Origin: Chaenocephalus aceratus
Taxonomy: Eukaryota > Chordata > Actinopteri > Perciformes > Channichthyidae
Length of the DNA stretch: 64,000 nt
NCBI GenBank assembly: GCA_023974075.1
Contig: CM043791.1
Location: forward strand, 641,001-705,000
Direction of reading: 5' to 3'
The position numbers were made by a program, and so were the translations under genes. Below the pieces are notes generated by a model. That model did not search any database and was not told the DNA's origin. It was given only the letters and a program-made list of their open reading frames with translations. Numbering within the stretch: position 1 is the first letter of the stretch; the number at the start of each line of letters is the position of its first letter. Shown in pieces: positions 56,401-64,000 of the stretch.

Positions 56401-56708
56401 ACAGGAGTATTATTTAAATATGTTTTTAATGTATGTTGCTCTTATACTGTCGACTAAACAAGCCTCATGTTGGATGGATTAGGCCTGTTTTACTACATGT
56501 TTTGCCCTCAAATGTTTTTTGCTTTGCTTTTGGAGTATGTGTGGTCCTTAGACATGCTGATCTAACCGTTGAGCTTTCTGCTGTGTGTTGCAGTCTGACT
56601 ATGAGCCAGCTGTACGACAAGGAGCAGGACGAGGACGGCTTCCTGTACGTGGCCTACAGCGGGGAGAACACCTTCGGTTCCAAAGCCTTTTGTACAACAC
56701 GGGGTTAA
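44488..56708 (+). CDS. gabarapl2: GABARAP-like 2 (ATG8 family autophagy protein)
   Basis: Four coding exons: 44488-44521 ([11 protein letters not shown]), 50017-50072 ([19 protein letters not shown]), 51905-52077 and 56594-56708. They total 378 nt and 125 residues, with GT-AG introns and consistent phases. It has the ubiquitin-like ATG8 fold: N-terminal helices, then [20 protein letters not shown] and [12 protein letters not shown], then [18 protein letters not shown]4 normally cleaves after Gly116 so that the protein can be joined to phosphatidylethanolamine on autophagosomes and Golgi vesicles. Most members have one residue after that glycine; here nine follow (SKAFCTTRG) before TAA. Introns 1 (5.5 kb), 2 and 3 are full of transposons. 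A candidate AATAAA is at 57071. Confidence 0.95.
44925..45230 (+). mobile_element. LINE 3' terminus (second copy)
   Basis: Same 3' end as 9985-10342: CAGCTCCACTAAATTGGAACAG, GATCTCAAGGGGCTTCACC and a CAATAAAGGCTACAAACAAACAAA tail. It lies in gabarapl2 intron 1 and is 5'-truncated. Confidence 0.85.
45396..45916. mobile_element. hAT-type MITE of the AAGTA family
   Basis: Ends CAGAGGTGGGAGATGTACC and the inverse CAGTGGTGTAAAGTAACTAAG. An 8-bp duplication CGGTGTAC/CAGTGTAC flanks it with one mismatch (45388-45395 and 45917-45924). The interior is rich in ACTTGAGTAAAAGTA. Non-coding, in gabarapl2 intron 1. Confidence 0.8.
46268..46868. mobile_element. AAGTA-family MITE split by a SINE
   Basis: GTATACAGCATTTACTCAAG...TTGAGTATTTTCATGTG with TCTACTCCACTACATTT on the left and AAAATTACTTGTAACTG...GACTTAAGTACAATG on the right are parts of one element. 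The SINE at 46527-46735 interrupts it. Confidence 0.65.
46527..46735 (+). mobile_element. tRNA-derived SINE
   Basis: TGGAGCAGTGGATAGTGCG (box A) and GGTTCAAACCCC (box B) at tRNA-like spacing, followed by TTGTGTCCCTGGGACGC. It lies within the MITE. Confidence 0.75.
47196..48925 (-). pseudogene. Putative transposase with duplicated Cys-His motifs
   Basis: From the ATG at 48925 the frame gives about 465 codons, then shifts at about 47530, where the other frame runs to the stop at 47196. The pattern suggests a small deletion. Two similar modules lie at the N-terminus: CCLC...KYHQSC and CFLC...KYHPAC, each C-x2-C plus H-x3-C. The middle is helical and charged. Near the end are [19 protein letters not shown] and [19 protein letters not shown] recall similar unnamed proteins in many aquatic animals but know no established function. 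It is the only gene between the TIRs, so a transposase role is inferred. No DDE triad could be assigned by eye. Confidence 0.6.
48926..49645 (-). other. 5' non-coding part of the TIR transposon
   Basis: Between the putative transposase start and the right TIR. It contains several short GC-rich blocks (49020-49420) and no coding frame of note. Probably promoter and 5' UTR of the transposon gene. Confidence 0.4.
50255..51880. mobile_element. DNA transposon remnant with an embedded foreign segment
   Basis: ACCCAATTCCGATGAAGTTG at 50260 is the end of a common fish DNA transposon. 51590-51790 (TCCGGATGCTCTGAATC, GATGATGAAATCCCTAAAT, CTCAAAGTGGTGAACCTC) is its coding side on the minus strand. About 51185-51550 does not fit that family and holds an open plus frame. 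It lies in gabarapl2 intron 2. The right TIR is missing. Confidence 0.55.
51281..51535 (+). other. Unrecognised open segment inside the transposon remnant
   Basis: About 85 codons including [17 protein letters not shown] and [20 protein letters not shown] read like real protein (balanced composition, no low complexity). I cannot name the family. No ATG context or splice sites stand out. It may be a processed-gene fragment or an exon of a transposon gene. Low confidence as a gene. Confidence 0.3.
52078..53600 (+). other. gabarapl2 intron 3, first part
   Basis: A LINE-like tail (ATATCTTTATTCATATAAGACC...AAACAGAGTTTACAAAATG) is at 52620-52720 and a short CA run at 52760-52778. Nothing else recognised. 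Confidence 0.45.
53645..54770. mobile_element. Element with 51-bp perfect inverted repeats
   Basis: 53645-53695 and 54720-54770 are exact reverse complements (GTCTGTCTGCAGACCGCAGC...GGGGCGTTTCCTA). The 1-kb interior contains hAT-like ends of a second element, GTGAACGACGGGAGCCGACTC at about 53713 and GGAGCCGAAAGAGCCGGCTC...CATCACTA ending at about 54665. Non-coding, in gabarapl2 intron 3. Confidence 0.75.
54771..56593 (+). other. gabarapl2 intron 3, last part
   Basis: A CAGTGTTTCCCGTTAAAAG hAT-like end is at 55068. The rest is AT-rich without genes. The intron ends GTGTTGCAG. Confidence 0.45.
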
Positions 56709-56732
56709 TGCAACACTGAATACCAGCTACTT

Positions 56733-56739
<7 letters not shown>

Positions 56740-56778
<39 letters not shown>

Positions 56779-56845
56779 GCACACACACACGCACACAGAC
56801 ACACACACACACACGCGCACGCACACGCACACACACACACAAGTA
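56740..56845. repeat. CA microsatellite
   Basis: About 50 CA units with CG/GA interruptions, 32 bases after the gabarapl2 stop and so in its 3' UTR. Confidence 0.95.
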
Positions 56846-59039
56846 ACACACCTACACATAGGTATTTATGGTCAGTTTTGATACTAGAAAAGATACATGT
56901 TATGGTGAACATTAACCTACGCTAATATGCTACAACAAACAAACAAGTAACACACTTGTATTTTTTGGAAGGCTCAGATAATCATCAGTGTCAAGAAATG
57001 GTTGGCCTTTAGCCATGATTACTGTTTCAAGATTAGTTGTGGAGAAAATATCTGTAACACTGCCGTTAAAAATAAATAATGCACACATCACATATCATTA
57101 ACTTTCCAAGTACATGCCAATCTTCACTCATTACACCATTTGGTAAGGTCCGGCTTTGCTTCACAGATATGTGTGTTCAGCTGAAGTGAGTAAGAAACTC
57201 TAGAATCATTAACCACGTTATGGATGTATTTGTATGGCTTATTGTATCGTGTATGACAACTGAAGTATTTAACTAATGCCGCAGCACTACGATGAACTAT
57301 AAGAGCAACTGAGCAGCTGGTTCAGCTGGTGGATGATAATGGATACCTGTGTCCCTGAGGTCAGGGGCCAGCAGTTACAAAGTGCTTCCAAGCCGGGCTC
57401 TTATGTATTTAACGCATTCAGTCAGATGTTGGTTAGACCCAAGGTGATGCATACTCGTGATGCCAACAGCCAGCCATGACCCTCAGTGACCCGCTGAAGA
57501 AATCAACACTTTACTTGAAGAATGATGTTTGTTAGTGTTCTCATCACATGTGAAACGTATGACTAAAACTTAAGCGGAACCTATAACCTGTTCTCCGCCT
57601 ACCCCCACTGTCGAGCTTTACATAAGTAAGAGATTTCTACTCTCCCCTCACATTTAAATGTGGTCAAACACAATTCTTACTCATAGTAATAATAATAGTT
57701 GCAGTATTCGGTGTTAGCTTCTAGTTTTTCTTCGACCAGTGGCATTGATTTAGATTCAACCAAGAGACACGTCTTTACAAGAAAAACTGCAAATACCCCG
57801 AGAGTCCCACACAGGTCCACATTCACATCAGAACATGCACAGTATCCATTTGTATATGTTTAGAGTTTAAATACACAGGGCTCTCAGTGGAGATAATAGT
57901 TAATACAATGTGCAGAGGGCTTTCCAACCTGTTATGAACCTGGTTCATGGTTCATATATTCTGCAGTGTTCTTCACCTTTCAAGTGCTTCAAGTCAAGTG
58001 TTGCTCGTGTGCTTTGCTTTGGGTCAGAGCGCCTCTCTTCTCTCAGATAACGGTACCTGCAGGTCTTGGTGCTGAATCAGAGTCAAAGTCATCAGGCTTT
58101 TACCGTCCTTTACTTGACCCATAGAAGTATTCATGAATGTGCACCATAAGCTGACTCAGGCTTTAAACACAGTATGTAGATGTGTAATATATTGCTATAA
58201 TATTCAGTATTTTTATTTCTTCAATGTTGTAGGTTTGTTAAATCTAACTAAGACATTTTAAATATTTACCATGGTAAGGTAGTTGGAAGACCTGACCAAT
58301 ACAAATAAATAAATGATACGAATCGTAATGTGTTTGAAAAATGAATATTTATTTGATTTCATGACAAATGTGATATCCTGTGCAGTGTTATCGAACCATG
58401 TTTTACAAGCCTGTCCCTTTGACTGAAGACAAAACACAAAACAAGTCCAGTCAATCAATCAATCAATGTTTATTTATATAGCCCAATATCACAAATGTTA
58501 CATTTGTCTCAGTGGTCTTCACAGTGAAGGTTATTGTGTCGGCCAATTTCACAAATCTGCTTTCCAACCCGCACCAGATGCACCAGCTTCCCTCAGGGCA
58601 GATGTGTGCAGATGTGTCAGACGTGACAAAAGCTGAGATCAAAGGAACACACCAGAAAACAAGTTACTTGTTTAAATACTCACTTCAAGATGAGTCATCG
58701 AAAATATATAAAATGTATATATTTTAGGATGTAAATAGAGGGATTCCTAATATAAAAATACAAAAAACACATTTAGCTGTGTCTTACGTTAGGTAGTGAT
58801 ATACATGCACACTTTTGTTATTCCCTATATATTACAGGTGATCTGACTGCTAGCTCATGATTTAATAATAATAATAATAATAATATATCAATTTTATATA
58901 GCGCTTTTCTGAACCCAAAGACGCTTTACATTTCAGTGAGTTCTTTTCAAACGATGTATGACAGCTGAACTTCATCAAGCTGCTGTGAGGCGTTAGGATT
59001 TGGAAAGCTTCTCCCTTGAGCGTCGAAAGACATAATACA
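56846..59039. other. gabarapl2 3' UTR and downstream, no gene
   Basis: A candidate polyadenylation signal is at 57071-57076. LINE/SINE-type tails (TTTATTTATATAGCCCAATATC at 58470 and an ATA microsatellite followed by TTTTATATAGCGCTTTTCTG at 58863-58930) are the only recognised elements. Confidence 0.5.
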
Positions 59040-59044
59040 GTAAA

Positions 59045-61230
59045 ACGATAGTTACGTCTGTAACTACGGTCTATGAGTCCCGGATGACCGCCAGAGTGTC
59101 CTGTCACTCAGAATTCTTCAAGTGGAGTGAGAACGTCCACTCTCCAGAAGGGACTGCAGGAACTCTAGAACGGTGGCCACGGAGCAATGCTCCGGATTCT
59201 CGGCCTTACCCAAACACCAGTGGGAGAAGAGCTTCCATTTGCACTCGTACTGTGCCCGAGTGGACGGTGCTCTGGCATTCAGGATAGTTTCCCTGACAGA
59301 TGCCGTGAAAACGCTCAACAGCAGGTTGGGCCCCGCAGAGGCCAAGCCCAAAGCTGAAGGCGGTGAGGGTCGGGATTCAGATCTGACCCCTGAGCTGTGA
59401 CAGAAAAGGTCTGTCCTGTCGGGGAGACGCCATTGGTGGGCTGCAGCAGAGACTGCGCAGCAGTGGGAACCAAACTATCCCCGACCAGCGGGAGGCGACC
59501 AGAAGGAGCCTGTGCTCCTGAGTAAGGACCCTCTGAAGCGTCTGTAGTATCAGAGGCAGTGGCGGGAAGGCATATAGGAGACTGTCAGGCCAGTCGTGCG
59601 CCAGAGCGTCCTGGCCCATCGGGCTGGTCACCTCTGCCCAGGAGAACCAGAGGGGGCAGTGCCTCGACTCTTCCGAGGCCAAGAGGTCCACCTCGGCCCT
59701 GCCGAAAAGGCTCCAAATTGTCTCCACCACTTCTGGATGAAGCCTCCACTACCCTGGTAGAAAGACTGCCCGCAGACTGGCCAGGCGGGGGAACGCTCAA
59801 GACAAGAGGCTCTGTGAAACCCGGAGCAGCTGTGCGGACCTGGTGCCCCCCTGGTGGTTGATTTGGGCCACAGCGGACATGTTGTTCAAACGAACAAGCA
59901 CATGCTTGCCCGCCAGCTGAGGTAAAAAGTGCATGAGTGCGAGCTGCACAGCCCGAAGCTCTAGCACGTTGATATGGCGTACACCTTCCTGAGCAGTCCT
60001 GACCTGCTACACACCGCACTCCACCCTGAGAGACATGCATCCACAGTGCCAGTCTCCCGGCGGGATGGGATGGCGCCCATGGGCACGCCCATCAGAAGAT
60101 AGGCCTGTCCCCCCAGCGGGACAGAGAGTGGAGGCACCGCTGAGACACCCTGACTCTCCTGTGCCTGTGCCACTTGGCGTTCAAATGAAGGCTGTTCAGC
60201 CACATCTGCATGGGGCGCAGCGACAGCAGGCCTAACCCCTAGATTCCATCGGGTCCGCCTGCGTCGCGTTACGGCTGCGTCGCGTTACGGCTGCGCCGCG
60301 GCGTTCGCAGAGATCGCGGCAACTCTAGTCAATGGGTGCTATTCCACCAGACGCGCCGCGCTAACGGCTCAGAAGTGTCCCAGAAGCGTCTCGGCGCTGG
60401 GCTCCGCTCAAAATAGGATTGAAGTCTATTTTGCGACGCGAGGCGTTGCAGAGGCGCCGGGCAGGAAGTGGACCGGTCAGAGCATCCGGCTCATCCCCAA
60501 AATAAACTAATTTTGCAGACCCTATCCCTCCGTAGTCTTTCAAGTAGGAGAAATGCCAGCGTTCTCCTCCGGGTTACAGGCACTGTGTAAATTATAGGCT
60601 ATATATAGAATAATTATGATGATAAATGCATTTTTTGAGGCAGCCGTCAGTCTGCCCAAGAGCCGGAGGAACTGAATGTAAGGCATCCTCTTGCGCAGCC
60701 TGAAGATGGGAAGAAGGTGGGAAATGTCGTCCGCACGACGCAGACCAGCCAGTCGTCTAGATACGGCAGGACCTTCACGCCCTGCGCCTTCGGGGTGGGA
60801 GAGCTGCCGCCACAACCCTGGTGAACACCCTTGGAGATAGGGAGAGACCAAAGGGAAGCACCCGGAACTGATAGTGTCGGCCTTGAAAGGCAAACCTCAA
60901 GAACTTCCGGTGGTGGGATGCAATTGGGACGTGGAAATAGGCGTCCCTCAAGTCCACGGTTGCGAACGACTCCCCCTGTGCGACAACACGAAGGGTGTCT
61001 GCCAGATGCAGCGTAGCTGGGAGTGGGTGCGAGGACACAGCCTTCCCCAGCTACCTGCTGAACGGAAAGAGTAGAGCAATGCTCCACTCGCCGAACACAG
61101 AGAGGGATGTGACTACACCCACGTTACCCGGCAGAGGGAGCGGGAGCGAGAGCACTGCCTTCACCTCGCTGGATTCAATAAAGAAGTTTAACAGGACAGC
61201 TTAGCCGGGCAGCTGCTGCTAGAATCAAGC
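59045..61230 (-). mobile_element. DIRS-type retrotransposon, decayed
   Basis: Minus strand. The reverse transcriptase (61038-60650) has TVDLRDAYFHVPI, FRVLPFGLSLSPRVF and, after frame breaks, VKVLPYLDDWLV. RNase H and linker segments follow at 60230-59585 (DACLSGWSAV, VDLLASEES, CPLWFSWAE). A tyrosine-recombinase N-terminal region lies at 59351-59118 (ARAPSTRAQYECKWKLF and EFLQSLLE). The right terminus has GTTACGTCTGTAACTACGGT at 59050-59070. The recombinase catalytic part is missing and frames are broken, so it is inactive. DIRS elements integrate with a tyrosine recombinase instead of an integrase. Sequence to about 61700 may be its 5' leader. Confidence 0.85.
60235..60647 (+). mobile_element. 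PIF/Harbinger half-element inside the DIRS element
   Basis: TAA then CCCCTAGATTCC and CTGCGTCGCGTTACGGCTGC, CTAGTCAATGGGTGCTATTCC and AGGAAGTGGA match 26124-26450 closely. The MADF-gene half and the right TIR are not found. It interrupts the DIRS reverse-transcriptase/RNase H region, which resumes on both sides. Confidence 0.8.
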
Positions 61231-61931
61231 AACACGTCCACCAGGAGCGGGGGCGAGAACACTGCCTTCACTGGGTGAGTTCATAACGAGAACACAAAGC
61301 TAAGACCAGAAAACTGGCTTCTAAAGAAAAAACAGCACGGGTAACTCCGGTGGTTATCCCAGCGTCAGCCAAGTGGCTGCACAGGAAGGACACAGTTAGG
61401 CTGAGCTACGCTACTGCTAACTAGCTAAACAAGAAAACGCAGCTAAAGCCAGAAAGTCAACATGCTAATGCTAGCTTGGCACAACGCCACGTCAGACAAA
61501 GTACAAACAGCACAACAAGGGCAACTCCTGGGAGATGGACACATAACAGCATGTCCAGTGCTAAAGTAGGGACGGAATAGAACTGCTTACACAAGTAAGA
61601 CATGCAAACTGATCTGATGTGTACATCTATGGCTGGCCCTTCAGCTCAGACAAATAAGAACGTAAAAAAAGGAAGTTGAACCCGGAACATTTTCCACTTG
61701 AGGACAGGTACGTCCAGCTGTGTTATTGAGAACATGAGAGCCAGCCAGCTGCAGTCACACTGTCTCACACTGTGAGGACTGAAGCTTCATCCGAGGACAC
61801 GGAGCCGGGTCCCCCCCCTCTGAGCAGTGAGACAGCAGAGCGTCCTGCTGCTGCATGCCGTGACTTCAGAGGAGAGGCCAATAGAGAGCGTCTCAGGAGA
61901 AGGCCTTCAGTGGAACAGCAGGAGGCCCCTG
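61231..61931. other. Non-coding, possible DIRS leader and adat1 3' UTR
   Basis: A short repeated GGAGCGGGGGCGAGAACACTGCC / GGAGCGGGAGCGAGAGCACTGCC pair (61137 and 61239) belongs to the DIRS side. From about 61720 to the adat1 stop the sequence should be adat1 3' UTR. No clear AATAAA was found on the minus strand here. Confidence 0.4.
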
Positions 61932-62040
61932 TCAGTGCGAGGGCCACAGAGGGAAGGCCTGGCTGAGGAGCTGCTGCCAGGCCTGCTGGTAACTCTGAGC
62001 CGCCTGCTTGTAGTCCCAGTAGGTGAGCAGCTCTGCCCCC
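61932..62040 (-). CDS. adat1: tRNA-specific adenosine deaminase 1, last coding exon
   Basis: Minus strand. A CCAG acceptor at 62041 opens 36 codons, GAELLTYWDYKQAAQSYQQA followed by WQQLLSQAFPLWPSH and TGA (61934-61932). It matches the C-terminus of ADAT1 (TY-x-EYK-x-AA-x-SYQ-x-AW pattern). The family deaminates A37 of tRNA-Ala to inosine. The catalytic deaminase domain lies in upstream exons beyond the window's right edge or in sequence I could not recognise. The position next to gabarapl2, on the opposite strand, agrees with vertebrate synteny. The acceptor is preceded directly by a long CT repeat. Confidence 0.8.
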
Positions 62041-62041
62041 C

Positions 62042-62595
<554 letters not shown>

Positions 62596-62599
62596 GGAC

Positions 62600-62722
62600 A
62601 ACTCTGAAGCTCCTGCTGTCTGACCGCACAGCAGACTGCTTCAGAGTCTGCTGTCTGACCGCACAGCAGACTGCTTCAGAGTCTGCTGAACGCACAGCAG
62701 GAGCTTCAGAGTCTGCTGTGGA
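62600..62722. repeat. ~33-bp minisatellite
   Basis: CTGCTGTCTGACCGCACAGC followed by AGACTGCTTCAGAGT, two full copies plus partial copies that include an inverted GAAGCTCCTGCTGT / ACAGCAGGAGCTTC pair at the ends. Confidence 0.85.
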
Positions 62723-62809
62723 TGAGGTCGGCGGACGCTTGAGACGCCAGATGGAAACGTCTGCTGGGATCAGCATGTATTACATGCAGACAGAACTCCT
62801 TCACCTTCA

Positions 62810-62915
62810 CGGTGGTTGTGTACAACATGTCTGTGGTTGTGTACAACATGTCTGTGGTTGTGTACAACATGTCTGTGGTTGTGTACAACATGTCTGTGGT
62901 TGTGTACAACATGTC
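62810..62915. repeat. 21-bp minisatellite, 5 copies
   Basis: TGGTTGTGTACAACATGTCTG in five near-perfect copies. The GTTGTGTACAAC core is a short palindrome. Confidence 0.95.
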
Positions 62916-63657
62916 TTCCTTTTACTTATGAAGCGAGATTAAATTGCAAGAACTACTTCTCCACCTGTATACTGTTTTCCAGAGTGACGTAGTTTATAGT
63001 AGCGCTGCTCTATTCCCACCTACCCTAAGCGCTGCTCCCTGACTCTACTCCAGCTGCCGCTTCAAAGCAGTAATCCAGTCTCACCTTCGTCTCATATTCC
63101 CCATAAATCAATACATTCTTTTATTTTAACTAGCAATGTTTGGCTAAAACTTAGTTTACTTTGCAATAGTATAGTGTACGCCGTTTTTTGGTATATCCAG
63201 TAATGATTTTCAATATCTTAATGTTTAATAGTTTTAAAAATAGTTCCTTATAATTGTTTTTATTTCATTTGTGGTTGTTTTCCTTACCTTTAATCTGCTT
63301 TAAGTGTGTTTATGTATGCACCATGTACACCAAGGGGAACTCCTCTGACGTGTGACCCACTTGGTGTGAAACGGGTTCTGACGTCTAAATAAAGATGCAT
63401 GATGTGAAGTCTCTCGTAATACATGCCAACAGGCCAAGCAGCCAGTCCGACTGACTGATGACAGGGTGAAGCCGCCAGCTGCACAATACTCTCCACTTCT
63501 CCATGTTAAGAGAATTAACAGGCAGACTGGCATATGCATTACTCACCGTGGATACTGCATTGTTGCTACCACAATGAAAGCAAGCTCTGGAGAACAGTGA
63601 GCAATATGTCACACGCCTAGTGTTGCTCTATATATAATGTGTGGTTCTAGCTCTGTC
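62916..63657. other. Non-coding, unrecognised
   Basis: AT-rich. A block at 63330-63430 with AATAAAGATGCATGATG could be the end of an LTR-like repeat, but no partner was seen. No supported exon. Confidence 0.35.
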
Positions 63658-63745
63658 CTGCTCTCAGAGCCACAGCTCCAGATGTGCTCTCAGAGCCACA
63701 GCTCCAGATGTGCTCTCAGAGCCACAGCTCCAGATGTGCTCTCTG
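63658..63745. repeat. 30-bp minisatellite, 3 copies
   Basis: GCTCTCAGAGCCACAGCTCC followed by AGATGT, three tandem copies. Confidence 0.9.
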
Positions 63746-63912
63746 CGCTGCTCCAGCAGAGACTTGCTGCCTGAGCGCACGCCGTGTTCAGGGCCAGAGC
63801 CAGCGCTGCTGCAGACACACTAACACCTGGTTCCAGCATGGCAGTGCCTTTCAACCAGCCCTGGGACCGCCTTGGTAGACACGGGCTAATACATCTAGGA
63901 CTGTGTGTGTAT

Positions 63913-63953
<41 letters not shown>

Positions 63954-64000
63954 CCTGCATGTGTAGCACAGGCTGGGATCAGGTTATTTGCTGAAATGCT
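63746..64000. other. Right edge, GT microsatellite
   Basis: A GT run at 63918-63951. The GC-richer 63760-63900 could be host-gene sequence, but no exon was recognised. Confidence 0.4.

Noticed and set aside
56599..56912. Minus-strand CVCVCV frames
   Set aside because: CA microsatellite in the gabarapl2 3' UTR plus antisense of exon 4.
59559..60235. Plus-strand frames at the right end
   Set aside because: Antisense of the DIRS RNase H and reverse-transcriptase coding strand, which has the recognisable motifs.
62706..62912. Minus-strand frame with YTTTDM repeats and a possible adat1 exon upstream
   Set aside because: The 21-bp minisatellite gives the repeats and the adjoining sequence does not match ADAT1.
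63641..63966. Short cysteine/serine-rich frames
   Set aside because: 30-bp minisatellite and GT repeat; no exon of adat1 or another gene could be supported.

Overview
The window is nuclear DNA from a ray-finned (teleost) fish. Three vertebrate host genes were recognised by exon structure and protein sequence: tmem231 (minus strand, complete, 7 coding exons, 33288-43277), gabarapl2 (plus strand, complete, 4 coding exons, 44488-56708) and the last coding exon of adat1 (minus strand, 61932-62040). The order tmem231 / gabarapl2 / adat1, with the first two head to head, matches the arrangement I know from human 16q23. The rest is mobile DNA of typical teleost kinds: LINEs of several clades, hAT, PIF/Harbinger, TTAA-type MITEs, DIRS, tRNA-derived SINEs and an LTR element.

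Left third (1-32.7 kb): no host gene was found, only nested transposons. A LINE reverse transcriptase (1-1607, resumed at 8141) is split by a 6.5-kb long-TIR element with a 7-bp target duplication. One TIR of that element is itself split by a 2.4-kb hAT with a perfect 8-bp duplication, which still carries a spliceable 117-aa BED-finger reading frame. A Jockey-type LINE on the minus strand (10.66-14.98 kb) is split by an L2-type LINE. A second hAT spans 16505-30236 with a perfect 8-bp duplication. It has swollen to 13.7 kb by taking in an LTR element (16856-25399), a PIF/Harbinger MITE, a LINE fragment and a broken SWIM/YqaJ gene.

The LTR element is the most unusual object. It has 1.1-kb LTRs that differ at only a handful of positions, a tRNA-Trp-like primer site, a polypurine tract and a 4-bp target duplication. 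Its interior has almost no recognisable gag/pol. Instead, just before the 3' LTR, it carries an intron-less, frameshifted copy of the LIM domains of a LIMD1-family host gene. This looks like host-gene capture by a retroelement that moved recently.

Middle (32.7-57 kb): tmem231 encodes a ciliary transition-zone membrane protein. Its last intron is a textbook U12-type AT-AC intron. Its third intron holds about 100 copies of a 37-bp pyrimidine-rich repeat. gabarapl2 (an ATG8 family member) starts about 1.2 kb away on the opposite strand. Its introns hold MITEs, a SINE and a 2.8-kb TIR transposon with a zinc-motif protein I cannot assign to a superfamily. The gabarapl2 reading frame runs nine codons past the usual C-terminal glycine.

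Right end (57-64 kb): a decayed DIRS-type retrotransposon on the minus strand is interrupted by half a PIF/Harbinger element. The terminal adat1 exon follows, and its splice acceptor abuts a ~156-bp perfect CT microsatellite. Short minisatellites follow. No bacterial-style genes, CRISPR arrays or tRNA/rRNA genes were seen.
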